Below are positions 49,965-57,846 of a stretch of DNA of 64,000 bases, in pieces (the first letter of the stretch is position 1; every line of letters starts with the position of its first letter). A model generated the notes under the pieces. That model was not told the origin of the DNA. It saw nothing but the letters and a program-made list of their open reading frames with translations, and searched no databases. This stretch comes from Luteimonas sp. 8-5. GTDB taxonomy: Bacteria > Pseudomonadota > Gammaproteobacteria > Xanthomonadales > Xanthomonadaceae. Location of the stretch: assembly GCF_029763755.1 (NCBI RefSeq), contig NZ_JARUVM010000009.1, positions 1 through 64,000 on the forward strand. The letters run 5' to 3'. The position numbers and the translations under genes are program-made.

Positions 49965-50882
49965 TCAATGCAAGGACGGGCCAGCCTCCCCTTTTGTGAC
50001 CGGCATGCTCGTGACCGGCATGAGGTGGGCCAGCTTGGCCGGATGCCGCAGGGCGTGGATGGCCGTGATGCGGTCGCCCTCGCACTCGATCCACATCGCC
50101 GAGCTCACCGTTTTCCCGTCGTGCAGCAGCAGCGCCGGCGCGCCGTTGAGCATCACAAGCTCGTGGTGGAACAACGGCTCGCGGAAGTGCCTGGCCAGTT
50201 GCAGGTACAGCCGCGCCAGCCGCTCGGCGCCGTGCAGCGGCCGCAAGGTCGCGCGGACCACGCCGCCGCCGTCGCTGAGGTGGATCGCATCCTCGGCGAA
50301 CAGCGCACGCAGGGTATCCAGCGTCGGCTCGGCCATCGCCTCGACGAAGCGCTGCAGCATGCGGCGCTGCGCCGCATGGTCGACGCTGAAGCGCGGCCTG
50401 TCCTCGCGCAGGCGGCGACGGGCACGATGCACGCGCTGGCGGCAGGCGTCCTCGGCAATGCCCAGGATCGCCGCCGCCTCGGCGTGGCCGTAGTCGAACA
50501 CGTCGTGCAGCAGGAACGCCGCGCGCTCCTCCGGCCCCAGGCGTTCGAGCAGGAGCAGGAACGACAGGGTCAGCGATTCCTCACGTTCGGCCGTGGCGTC
50601 GGGCCGGTCGGCTTCCGGAGCCAGCGGCTCCGGCAGCCAGGGCCCGGTGTACTGCTCGCGCTCGACCTTCGCCCGGCGCAACCGGTCCAGCGCCAGCCGG
50701 GTGGTAACGGTGACCAGCCAGGCCTCGGGATCGTCCAGCGCGGCCGGATCCTGCTCGTTGAGCCGCAGCCAGGCGTCGTGCAATACGTCCTCGGCATCGG
50801 CCGGGGTCCCGAGCATTCGATAGGCCAGCCCGAACAGGCGCGACCGGTGGCGTTCGAACAGGGCGGTGCCAGCGTCCATCAT
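49965..50882 (-). CDS. sigJ: ECF41-type RNA polymerase sigma factor (SigJ-like) with SnoaL-like C-terminus
   Basis: A 305-residue sigma factor with sigma2 (about 8-72: YRMLGTPADAEDVLHDAWLRLNEQD), the ECF41 linker motif WLPEP (82-86), sigma4 (about 107-160: RLGPEERAAFLLHDVFDYGHAEAAAILGIAEDACRQRVHRARRRLRE) and a C-terminal NTF2/SnoaL domain (about 172-285). That extension carries DGGG (204-207) and HPAKL (280-284), the counterparts of the DGGG and NPDKL motifs that restrain ECF41 factors instead of an anti-sigma. The ATG at 50882 has a GGAGG site. The gene is followed by a carboxymuconolactone decarboxylase gene, the classic ECF41 partner. Confidence 0.9.
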   Translation of the reverse strand: MMDAGTALFERHRSRLFGLAYRMLGTPADAEDVLHDAWLRLNEQDPAALDDPEAWLVTVTTRLALDRLRRAKVEREQYTGPWLPEPLAPEADRPDATAEREESLTLSFLLLLERLGPEERAAFLLHDVFDYGHAEAAAILGIAEDACRQRVHRARRRLREDRPRFSVDHAAQRRMLQRFVEAMAEPTLDTLRALFAEDAIHLSDGGGVVRATLRPLHGAERLARLYLQLARHFREPLFHHELVMLNGAPALLLHDGKTVSSAMWIECEGDRITAIHALRHPAKLAHLMPVTSMPVTKGEAGPSLH

Positions 50883-50909
50883 GGGATTGTCCTCCACCTT
50901 CACGACAAG

Positions 50910-50936
50910 GACGCACCGGCTCGGCAAAATGTGACT
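50910..50936 (-). promoter_or_regulatory. ECF41-type promoter before the sigma factor gene
   Basis: Minus strand: AGTCACA (50936-50930), 16 bases, CGTC (50913-50910), 28 bases before the ATG. The published ECF41 consensus as I recall it is TGTCACA, 16 bases, CGTC, so the match is six of seven plus four of four at exact spacing. It implies autoregulation of the sigma factor and its partner. Confidence 0.8.
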
Positions 50937-51008
50937 TGAAACCCCACCGGGGAATCCCTAAGTGCGGCTCCGGCGTTATTCCCACCAACCAATGTCGTGG
51001 AGCAGGAC

Positions 51009-51287
51009 ATGGACAATTGGCGCGAAGAAGCGGCGACCATCAAGGCCCGCCTTGCGGTACAGCACCTGGCGCTCAAGGCCCTGGTGCAGAGCCACCCGGA
51101 TCCGGCCCGCCTGCTCGACGCCTGGCGCAGTCTCCAGGCCGACAGCGTGACGGCTGCTTACGCGCCGCCAGCCGATCCCCGGAGCAGCGAATGGCTGACC
51201 GCCAAGGTGCAGGTCCTGGCCGAGGAATGGACCGAGGAACTCGAGCGGCACCGCTCGGCCTGCCTGGCCGGCGTCGAACAGGCCTGA
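51009..51287 (+). CDS. Small hypothetical alpha-helical protein (92 aa)
   Basis: A 92-residue protein from the ATG at 51009 (a GTG 12 bases upstream is possible but the GGAGCAGG site suits the ATG). The chain is nearly all helix: MDNWREEAATIKARLAVQHLALKALVQSHPDPARLLDAWRSLQADSV, then RSSEWLTAKVQVLAEEWTEELERHRSACLAGVEQA. It is acidic-amphipathic without a membrane segment. I recognise no family. It sits between the sigma factor promoter region and the convergent DUF72 gene, and is probably expressed on its own. Confidence 0.6.
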   Translation: MDNWREEAATIKARLAVQHLALKALVQSHPDPARLLDAWRSLQADSVTAAYAPPADPRSSEWLTAKVQVLAEEWTEELERHRSACLAGVEQA

Positions 51288-51291
51288 CCGG

Positions 51292-52035
51292 CTACAGCAA
51301 CGCCTGGAGGCGGGCCGCGTCGGCCATGGCGTGGCCGTGGGCCGTGTTGTCGAAGATGCACCAGGCAGGCGTCCGCGCCCGGGCGGCTTGCGCCAGTTGC
51401 GCTGCCAACGCCTGCAGTGCCGCCGGCTCGTAGCTGCTGTAGTACATGCGCGGAGAGCCGTGCCAGCGCCAGTAGGTCCATCGCGCGCCCGCGCCGCTGC
51501 CACCGGGTACGGCTGCCTCCGGCACCAGCGCCGGATCGGCGGTGACGCGGGCCACGGCGTAGCGGCTGAGTACCACGTCCGCCGCGGGCGTGAACCAGCT
51601 CGGATGCCGCGGCTCGAAGGCAACGCGGGCACTGGCGCGTCGCCTCAGCATCGCGAAGAAGCGGTCCGCCAGGCGCGCCTCGAACACCAGGCTCGGCGGA
51701 AGCTGCACCAGCACGCCGCCGAGCTTCGGCCCCAGGCCGGCGACGTCGGCGAAGAATGCGGTCAGCGCGTCGCCCGTGGCATGCAGCCGGGCGTCATGGG
51801 TGATCGCCTTGGGCAGCTTGACCGAGAACCGGAACGCTGCCGGCACGGTTGCCGCCCAACGCTCGAACGTGCGCGGCTGGTGCGGCCGGTAGAAGGTGCT
51901 GTTGATCTCGGCCACGTCGAAGCGCGTCGCGTAGCGCGCCAGATGGCTGTCGCCGTCGCCGAACAGGTGCGCGTGACGCGACGGGATCGACCAGCCGGCG
52001 CAGCCGATGCGAATGCGCTTTTGCGTGGGAGGCAT
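51292..52035 (-). CDS. DUF72 (YecE-like) family protein
   Basis: A 247-residue TIM-barrel-like protein: IRIGCAGWSIPSRHAHLFGDGDSHLARYATRFDVAEINSTFYRPHQPRTFERWAATVPAAFRFSVKLPKAITHDARL, then GGVLVQLPPSLVFEARLADRFFAMLRRR and VAFEPRHPSWFTPAADVVLSRYAVARV. The GxxGWS, EINSTFYRP and KLPKAITH motifs define DUF72, a widespread family of unknown function whose conserved polar cluster suggests an enzyme. The tail RMYYSSYEPAALQALAAQLAQAARARTPAWCIFDNTAHGHAMADA closes the barrel. It is divergent from the PNPOx-like gene at 52142. Confidence 0.87.
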   Translation of the reverse strand: MPPTQKRIRIGCAGWSIPSRHAHLFGDGDSHLARYATRFDVAEINSTFYRPHQPRTFERWAATVPAAFRFSVKLPKAITHDARLHATGDALTAFFADVAGLGPKLGGVLVQLPPSLVFEARLADRFFAMLRRRASARVAFEPRHPSWFTPAADVVLSRYAVARVTADPALVPEAAVPGGSGAGARWTYWRWHGSPRMYYSSYEPAALQALAAQLAQAARARTPAWCIFDNTAHGHAMADAARLQALL

Positions 52036-52141
52036 GCGGCCAGTATCGGGCCCGCCCCGTCAACGCCGGATCGCGACCGGCTCACCGCCCGATCACGACG
52101 ACCCCGCTAGAAAGTCGGTCCGACCGCAGCGGAGACGCCGG

Positions 52142-52621
52142 ATGACCGACCGCCAGCAACTCGAATCCAGGTTCTGGAAGCACCTCAACGACGACCGCAC
52201 GGTCATGCTCGGCTCGGCCGGCATCGCGCCGCGGCCGATGACCGCCATCGCCGAGGACAACCGCGCGCCGCTGTGGTTCTTCACCGCCGCGGACACCGAC
52301 CTGGGCAAGGTGGCCGACGCCTCGCATCCGATCGACGCCATGGCCACCTTCTCTTCGAAAGACCACGACCTGTTCGCCACCGTCGCCGGGCGGCTGGTGC
52401 TGGACAACGACCGCGACACCATCGACCGGCTGTGGAATCCCTTCATCGCCGCCTGGTTCGAGGGTAAGGACGATCCGAAACTGCGGTTGCTGCGCATGGA
52501 TGCGGCCGACGCCCACGTCTGGCTCAACGAGAACAGCATGCTGGCCGGCATCAAGCTGCTGCTGGGCGCGGACCCCAAGCGCGACTTCCGCGACAAGACC
52601 GGCGACGTGAGCCTGCGCTAG
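52142..52621 (+). CDS. General stress protein 26-like pyridoxamine 5-phosphate oxidase family protein
   Basis: A 159-residue protein with the split-barrel flavin fold: QLESRFWKHLNDDRTVMLGSAGIAPRPMTAIAEDNRAPLWFFTAADTDLGKVADASHPIDAMATFSSKDHDLFATVAGRLVLDNDRDTIDRLWNPFIAAWFEGKDDPKLRLLRMDAADAHVWL. The RPMTAI start and LWNPFIAAWFEGKDDP segment are typical of the GSP26/COG3871 branch, thought to bind FMN or F420-like cofactors and to be stress-induced. Catalytic activity is unproven. It converges with the YihY-like gene, with the CTAG shared by both stops. Confidence 0.85.
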   Translation: MTDRQQLESRFWKHLNDDRTVMLGSAGIAPRPMTAIAEDNRAPLWFFTAADTDLGKVADASHPIDAMATFSSKDHDLFATVAGRLVLDNDRDTIDRLWNPFIAAWFEGKDDPKLRLLRMDAADAHVWLNENSMLAGIKLLLGADPKRDFRDKTGDVSLR

Positions 52622-53502
52622 CCGCGCCGCTTCCGGACACGTTCGTCCACGACCGCGGTAAGCAACGCGCCGACGAAGACGATCAGCGCGGCGTAATAGA
52701 TCCAGACGATGGCCAGGATGATGGTGCCCATCGAGCCATAAGCCGACGCCGCGCCCGGATTGGAGCTGCCCAGGTACCAGGCGATCGCGGCGCGCCCTAG
52801 CAGGAACAGCAACGCCGTCGCGGCACCGCCTCCCAGTGCCAGCTTCCAGCCGACCGAGCGGTCCGGAAGGTAGTGGTACATGAACGCGAACGCGAGCGCG
52901 TAGACCAGCCACGTGGCCGCGGTCACGGCCAGCGGCAGCATCCACTCCACCCGCGCGAACATTAGTTCCAGCACGGTGCTGACGGTCATCGACACCACCA
53001 GCAGGAAGCCCACCGCCAGCACCAGGCCCAGCGAGAACACGCGCTTGCGCAGCCATGCCAGCATGCCCGGCAAGGCCGTGGCGTCGGTGCGGAAGATCTT
53101 GTTGAGCACGTTCTGCAATTGCGCGAATACGGTGGTCGCGCCGACCAGCAACAGGCCGATGCTCCACCAGCCCGCGATCGAGCCGGTGTCCGGATGCGCG
53201 CGGGCGTTGTCGATGATGGTCCGGGCCACCTGTTCGGCCTCGGCGCCGCCGAGCTGGGCGATCTGCTGCATCAGCGCCTCGCGCGCGCCGGGCAGGACCG
53301 CGCTGGTCAGCCAGACCAGGATCAGCAGCAGGGGCGCCAGCGAGAGGATCGCGTAGAGCGCCAGCGCCGCGGATTGCGACAGGAGTTCGGCATCGATGAA
53401 ACGCCGCAGGAGCGCGGCCGGCAGGCTGCCGCGGGCGCGCCGGACGATGGTTTCGATCCGGGCGCGGGACGCGGTAGGCTTGGTCGGGTCCAGGTCGGCC
53501 AT
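52618..53502 (-). CDS. YihY/BrkB-family inner membrane protein
   Basis: A 294-residue protein with six membrane helices, opening with a cytoplasmic head (MADLDPTKPTASRARIETIVRRARG). The family pattern is SQSAALALYAILSLAPLLLILVWL, the middle GWWSIGLLLVGATTVFAQLQNVLNKIFRT, and the C-terminal YGSMGTIILAIVWIYYAALIVFVGALLTAVVDERVRKRRG. Members named BrkB or YihY were once called RNase BN; they are now regarded as transporters or exporters of unknown substrate. Monocistronic and divergent from the VOC gene at 53566. Confidence 0.86.
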   Translation of the reverse strand: MADLDPTKPTASRARIETIVRRARGSLPAALLRRFIDAELLSQSAALALYAILSLAPLLLILVWLTSAVLPGAREALMQQIAQLGGAEAEQVARTIIDNARAHPDTGSIAGWWSIGLLLVGATTVFAQLQNVLNKIFRTDATALPGMLAWLRKRVFSLGLVLAVGFLLVVSMTVSTVLELMFARVEWMLPLAVTAATWLVYALAFAFMYHYLPDRSVGWKLALGGGAATALLFLLGRAAIAWYLGSSNPGAASAYGSMGTIILAIVWIYYAALIVFVGALLTAVVDERVRKRRG

Positions 53503-53565
53503 GTACCAGCAATAGCCGATTGGGCGTGAAATCCGGATAGCGCAGGACCCACCAGGAGCCGCCAG

Positions 53566-54045
53566 ATGATCCCGAAGAACACGATCTGCCTGTGGTACGA
53601 CAACGACGCGCTCGGCGCCGCCACCTTCTATGCCGAGACCTTTCCCGACAGCTCCGTGGACGCGGTGCATCGCGCGCCCAGCGATTTCCCCGGCGGCAAG
53701 GCCGGCGACGTCCTCACCGTCCAGTTCACCGTGCTGGGCATCCCCTGCGTCGGCCTGAACGGCGGGCCGGTGTTCAAGCAGACCGAAGCGTTCTCGTTCC
53801 AGGTCGCCACCGACGACCAGGCAGAGACCGATCGCTACTGGAACGCCATCGTCGGCAATGGCGGCCAGGAGAGCGAATGCGGCTGGTGCAAGGACCGCTG
53901 GGGCCTGTCGTGGCAGATCACGCCGCGGGTGCTGACCGAAGCATTCACCAGCCCCGACCCCGCCGTGGCCAAGCGCGCGTTCGACGCCATGATGACCATG
54001 CGCAAGATCGACGTGGCTGCGATCGAGGCAGCGGTCCGGGGTTGA
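53566..54045 (+). CDS. VOC-superfamily protein (PhnB/3-demethylubiquinone methyltransferase-like)
   Basis: A 159-residue protein with the betaalphabetabetabeta module: ICLWYDNDALGAATFYAETFPDSSVDAVHRAPSDFPGGKAGDVLTVQFTVLGIPCVGLNGGPVFKQTEAFSFQVATDDQAETDRYWNAIVGNGGQESECGWCKDRWGLSWQITPRVL. The WYDNDALGAATFYAETFP and ECGWCKDRWGLSWQITP segments define the PhnB-like VOC branch, whose real substrates are unknown. A 24-base-region AGGAGCC site precedes the ATG. The stop overlaps the trmY start by one base (TGATG), so the two are translationally coupled. Confidence 0.84.
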   Translation: MIPKNTICLWYDNDALGAATFYAETFPDSSVDAVHRAPSDFPGGKAGDVLTVQFTVLGIPCVGLNGGPVFKQTEAFSFQVATDDQAETDRYWNAIVGNGGQESECGWCKDRWGLSWQITPRVLTEAFTSPDPAVAKRAFDAMMTMRKIDVAAIEAAVRG

Positions 54046-54635
54046 TGCGAACCTTCGTCCTGCGCGCCCGCGCCGCACCCACCGACAGCCGCAAGCTGCT
54101 GGCCTCCATCGGCCAGGAAGCGCACCCGGAGATCCTGGCGCACACGCTGATGAATGCCATCTTCGTGGCCCAGTCGCACCGGCCCGACGTCGTCGTGCAC
54201 CTGGTGCTGGAAAGCACCCAGGACTACTCGCGTGCGATCCGCTTCGAGGTCAACGCGATGCACGACATCGGCGGCTTCGACGAGCGCACACTGTTGGGCA
54301 AGATCGCCAGGGCCCTGGACGCCTCCGTGGGCATGGGCAAGGAGCAGGAACGCCCCGTCGAATCCGGCGTGGCCGTGCGCACGATCAGCTTCGAGCGGCT
54401 GGTGCAGGAACTGGCCGTGGACCACCAGCTGTTCGTGATGGACCGCAAGGGCACGCCGATCGGCGAGCAGGCCTTCGCCGACAACCCCTGCTTCCTGCTC
54501 ACCGACCACATCCCCATGCCGAAAAAGACCTTCAACAGCCTGGAGCGGTTGGGTACGAGGAAGATCTCGCTGGGACCGAAGATGCTGTTCGCCTCGCAGT
54601 GCGTGGTGCTGATCCACCACGCGCTGGACCGGTAA
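54045..54635 (+). CDS. trmY: tRNA (pseudouridine(54)-N1)-methyltransferase TrmY-like SPOUT enzyme
   Basis: A 196-residue SPOUT-fold protein: MRTFVLRARAAPTDSRKLLASIGQEAHPEILAHTLMNAIFVAQSHRPDVVVHLVLEST, later SFERLVQELAVDHQLFVMDRKGTPIGEQAFADNPCFLLTDHIPMPKKTFNSLERLGTRKISLGPKMLFASQCVVLIHHALDR. The knotted SAM-binding end (FLLTDHIPMPKKTFNSLERLG with ISLGPKMLFASQC) matches the UPF0217/TrmY family. In archaea TrmY makes m1-pseudouridine at tRNA position 54; bacteria normally carry ribothymidine there, so the bacterial target is open. Coupled to the VOC gene; the GST gene starts nine bases on. Confidence 0.83.
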   Translation: MRTFVLRARAAPTDSRKLLASIGQEAHPEILAHTLMNAIFVAQSHRPDVVVHLVLESTQDYSRAIRFEVNAMHDIGGFDERTLLGKIARALDASVGMGKEQERPVESGVAVRTISFERLVQELAVDHQLFVMDRKGTPIGEQAFADNPCFLLTDHIPMPKKTFNSLERLGTRKISLGPKMLFASQCVVLIHHALDR

Positions 54636-54644
54636 CGAACCGCC

Positions 54645-55307
54645 ATGCCGACCATCACCGCTTTCGAACGCTCCCCGGATCGCGGCCGCGGCCTGGCCCG
54701 CGACATGCGCGTGCGCTGGGCGCTGGAGGAAACCGGCCAGGATTACGACGTACGCCTGCTGTCGTTCGAGGCGATGAAGCAGCCGCAGCATCTCGCCCGC
54801 CATCCGTTCGGGCAGATTCCCACGTACGAGGACGGCGACCTGGTGCTGTTCGAGTCCGGTGCGATCGTGTTGCACCTGGCCGTGCGTCATGCCGGCTCCG
54901 GCCTGCTGCCGGAAGACCCCGACGCCCGGGCACGGGCGATCGCCTGGATGTTCGCCGCGCTCAACACCGTGGAGCCGCCGATCGTCGAGCTCTCGATGGC
55001 AGGAATCCTGGAGCGCGACAAGCCCTGGTACGAAGCGCGCCTGCGGATGCTCCGGGACCGCGTACGTACACGGCTGGAACAGTTGTCGAATCGGCTTGGC
55101 AAGGACGAATGGCTCGACGGCGCGTTCAGTGCCGGCGACCTGATGATGATCGCCGTGCTGCTGCGCCTGCGCAGCTCCGGCCTGCTCGAAGAATTCGACA
55201 ACGTCGCCGCCTATGTCGCGCGCGGCGAGGCCCGCCCCGCGTACCAGCGCGCCTTCGCAGCGCAGCGTGCGGTGTTCCAGGGGCTGGACGCGCCCGATCG
55301 GAATTAA
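54645..55307 (+). CDS. Glutathione S-transferase
   Basis: A 220-residue protein with the thioredoxin-like N-domain (MPTITAFERSPDRGRGLARDMRVRWALEETGQDYDVRLLSFEAMKQPQHLARHPFGQIPTYEDGDLVLFESGAIVLHLAVRH, including the HPFGQIPTYEDGD and ESGAI glutathione-binding stretches). The C-terminal helical domain follows from about residue 90 (DARARAIAWMFAALNTVEPPIVELSMAGILERDK, then LSNRLGKDEWLDGAFSAGDLMMIAVLLRL). No catalytic Tyr/Ser is obvious at the very N-terminus; Ser9/Arg13 may serve. It probably shares a transcript with trmY. It overlaps the convergent DUF418 gene by four bases. Confidence 0.87.
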   Translation: MPTITAFERSPDRGRGLARDMRVRWALEETGQDYDVRLLSFEAMKQPQHLARHPFGQIPTYEDGDLVLFESGAIVLHLAVRHAGSGLLPEDPDARARAIAWMFAALNTVEPPIVELSMAGILERDKPWYEARLRMLRDRVRTRLEQLSNRLGKDEWLDGAFSAGDLMMIAVLLRLRSSGLLEEFDNVAAYVARGEARPAYQRAFAAQRAVFQGLDAPDRN

Positions 55308-56521
55308 GGAGCCGCCGCCCCGTACGTCCATCGCCGCCACAAGGCTTCCATCGGGCCCTGTGCATGCCGCGCCAGCCACCAGCGCGAGAACAGTATCTGG
55401 ACCACGAACAGCGCGAGGGCGAACGCGTATGCCTGGACGAAGGACACGCGGCCGACCAGGCCGAAGCCCACGCCCAGGAATGCAATGCCGCAGACCACCG
55501 ACTGTGCAAGGTAATTGGTGAGCGCCATCCGTCCCGTTGCTGCAAACATGTCCAGCCACCGCCGCGCCCTCGGCCACGCGAGCAAGAACGCCGCGGCATA
55601 GGCCAGGCCCAGCGGAACCGTGCCGACCTGCGAGGCCCAGCTGTCCTGCTGGTGGCCCGGCATCTGTGCATACACCACGCTGGCGGGCACGCCGATCGCC
55701 AACCCGGCGAGCAGCACCGACCACAGCAGACGCCTGTCGCTGGGCAGCCCGCCCGCAGCCAGTCGCCGCCCGGCCCATAGCCCCAGCAACATGATCCCCA
55801 GCACCTTGGGGATCCGCCACGATTCGATTCGCGTGCCCCAGTTGAACGGCGGGCCGCTGGCGGCGAAGGCGATCCGCGCATACCAGTCCTCGCGTTGCAT
55901 CCAGGGCAGCACGTACTCGGGCGACTGGTCGATGCCGAAGGCTTCGCCGATCGCAATGCCGACGGCGTAGAACGCGTTCTGCGGCGCCCAGCCCAGGGCC
56001 GCGAACAGCATCTTGCCCAGGAACGGCACCGCGAACACCAGCGCGACCGCAGCGCACAGCAGCGCTGCATCGCGCCATCGATGGAACAGGGGCAGCAGCA
56101 GTCCCAGCAACGCGTACAGCACCAGGATGTCGCCTTCCCAGATCACCCACGAATGCACCAGGCCGATGGCGAGCAGCACCAGCACGCGTCGGCGGTAGAT
56201 GGCGATACCGTCGTGTCCGCGCCGGGCCAGCCGCGACAGCTGCATCGCAAAACCCGCACCGAACAGCAGCGAGAACAGCGTGTAGAACTTGCCGTCCACC
56301 AGGAACGCGTGCCACCAGTGCTGGATCGACATCGCTTCGGCACCGAACGTGGCCAGGCGCTGTCCCTCCGTCATCATCACGAAGCCGCACCAGTAGAGAA
56401 TGTTGGCCAGCAATACCCCGAGCAACGCGAAACCCCGCAGGGCGTCAACGACGTCCAGGCGATCGGTAGAGGGGGCCGCGGGTTCGCGGAGCGGGACGGC
56501 TTGGGCGGTGGTCGGGTCCAT
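55304..56521 (-). CDS. DUF418 (YeiB-like) membrane protein
   Basis: A 405-residue integral membrane protein with about ten helices. The family opening RLDVVDALRGFALLGVLLANILYWCGF (acyltransferase-3-like) is clear, as are RMALTNYLAQSVVCGIAFLGVGFGLVGRVSFVQAYAFALALFVVQILFSRWWLARHAQGPMEALWRRWTYG and FSLLFGAGFAMQLSRLARRG. DUF418 is fused to a heparan-alpha-glucosaminide acetyltransferase-like half in some proteins, so transfer of an acyl group across the inner membrane is a reasonable guess. It is divergent from the small gene at 56670. Confidence 0.86.
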   Translation of the reverse strand: MDPTTAQAVPLREPAAPSTDRLDVVDALRGFALLGVLLANILYWCGFVMMTEGQRLATFGAEAMSIQHWWHAFLVDGKFYTLFSLLFGAGFAMQLSRLARRGHDGIAIYRRRVLVLLAIGLVHSWVIWEGDILVLYALLGLLLPLFHRWRDAALLCAAVALVFAVPFLGKMLFAALGWAPQNAFYAVGIAIGEAFGIDQSPEYVLPWMQREDWYARIAFAASGPPFNWGTRIESWRIPKVLGIMLLGLWAGRRLAAGGLPSDRRLLWSVLLAGLAIGVPASVVYAQMPGHQQDSWASQVGTVPLGLAYAAAFLLAWPRARRWLDMFAATGRMALTNYLAQSVVCGIAFLGVGFGLVGRVSFVQAYAFALALFVVQILFSRWWLARHAQGPMEALWRRWTYGAAAP

Positions 56522-56669
56522 TGGGGGAAATGAACGCAGGACAGGTGCCCTGGCGGCCTCGTACCCGCCCGAGCTTGACCTGGCTCAGGTAACCGCCAGT
56601 TCTTGCTGGAGACTCCACCGGCAATGGCGTATGTATGGATGTGCCCGATCCCCTTCGAGGAGGTCATAC

Positions 56670-56834
56670 ATGAACGCGAAACAGCTCGAACGGCCCGAGG
56701 ACCTGCTGGAAAGGCACGACCACGACGACAGCGGCCACTTGGACGACGACGAGCTGGTCGACATGGAAAGCGACCAGAGCTTCCCGGCCAGCGATCCGCC
56801 CGGCTGGACCCTGGGCATCACCCGGACCGATTGA
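56670..56834 (+). CDS. Small acidic conserved protein (54 aa) with SFPASDPPGW motif
   Basis: A 54-residue acidic protein: MNAKQLERPEDLLERHDHDDSGHLDDDELVDMESDQ, ending in SFPASDPPGWTLGITRTD. The SFPASDPP(G/A)W motif is found in many small proteobacterial proteins, usually next to stress or sulfur genes, but I know of no function. The GAGGAGGTC site gives a strong start at 56670. It lies two bases upstream of the cysteine-synthase-like gene and is probably co-transcribed with it. Confidence 0.72.
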   Translation: MNAKQLERPEDLLERHDHDDSGHLDDDELVDMESDQSFPASDPPGWTLGITRTD

Positions 56835-56836
56835 CG

Positions 56837-57775
56837 ATGCGCTACGCCGGTATCTCCCGTTCCATCCTCGACGCCATCGGCGACACGCCGCTACTCGAGA
56901 TCGACGGCGTGTTCGCCAAGCTCGAGTTCATGAACCCGTCCGGCTCGATCAAGGCGCGGATCGCTTGGTACATGATCGAAAAGGCCGAACAGCAGGGATT
57001 GCTCAAGCCTGGCGACACCATCGTGGAGGCGACCAGCGGCAATACCGGCAACGCCCTCTCGATGGTGGCCGCGGTGAAGGGCTACAAGATGCTGGTGGTG
57101 ATGCCCGAAGGGCTGTCCAACGAACGCGTGGCCATTTCGCGCGCCTATGGCGCGGAGATCCGCTTCGTCGGCCACTTCCACGTCAACGGCGCGCTGGAGG
57201 AAGCGCGGCGCCTGGGCGAACAGGCCGGATACTTCGCCCCTGCCCAGTTCGAGTCCGAATACAACGTCGAGGAGAACCGTGAAATCCTCGGTCCCGAAAT
57301 CCTGGCGCAACTGCAGGGCCGCCTGCCCGACGCGCTGGTGATGGGCGTGGGCACCGGCGGCACCCTGATCGGCGTCGGCCAGGCCTTCCGCAAGGCCAAC
57401 CCGGAGGTGCGGCTGTTCGCGATGGAGCCGTCGGAGTCGCAGACCATCCTCTGCGGCGAAGTCAGCACGCATCACATCGAGGGCATTTCCGACGGTTTCG
57501 TGCCGGGCATCTTCGCCCGCCATTCCGAGCTGGTGGACGCAACCCTGTCGGTCTCCAGCGAGGAAGCCATCGCCGAGATGCGCCGCCTCGCCCGCAAGCA
57601 CGGCCTCCTCTGCGGCCCCAGCTCCGGCGCGCACCTGATCGCCGCACGCCGCGTGCGCGAGCAGCATCCCGAACTCGCGACCGTCGTCACGCTTTTCTGC
57701 GACGAAGGCGAGAAATACCTGCAGGACCACTTCAGCCAGCCGGATGCGGATATCGTCGGTGACGCGTTCATCTGA
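56837..57775 (+). CDS. Cysteine synthase-family PLP enzyme (fold type II)
   Basis: A 312-residue enzyme with the PLP lysine Lys39 in FMNPSGSIKARIAWYMIEKAEQQG, the phosphate-binding ATSGNTGNALS, and GVGTGGTLIGVGQAFRKANPEVRLFAMEPSES. Cysteine synthase A, cystathionine beta-synthase-like and arginine-/O-phosphoserine-type members share these motifs; the NPSGSIKAR (not NPSSSVKDR) suggests a subgroup different from classical CysK. Downstream GPSSGAHLIAARRVREQHP is the usual C-terminal helix. It is coupled with the small acidic gene two bases upstream. Exact substrate not readable. Confidence 0.84.
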   Translation: MRYAGISRSILDAIGDTPLLEIDGVFAKLEFMNPSGSIKARIAWYMIEKAEQQGLLKPGDTIVEATSGNTGNALSMVAAVKGYKMLVVMPEGLSNERVAISRAYGAEIRFVGHFHVNGALEEARRLGEQAGYFAPAQFESEYNVEENREILGPEILAQLQGRLPDALVMGVGTGGTLIGVGQAFRKANPEVRLFAMEPSESQTILCGEVSTHHIEGISDGFVPGIFARHSELVDATLSVSSEEAIAEMRRLARKHGLLCGPSSGAHLIAARRVREQHPELATVVTLFCDEGEKYLQDHFSQPDADIVGDAFI

Positions 57776-57846
57776 CCGGGCTTCGATTTTGCCGCGACCA
57801 GTGTTGTAATCGGCTTCTGCCGGGGACGAGCAAGCTGGGGAACCTG

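Noticed and set aside
53559-53575. ATGATCCC at the VOC start as another operator copy
   Set aside because: Only one half-site is present and it coincides with the start codon and codons 2-3; there is no GGGAT half.
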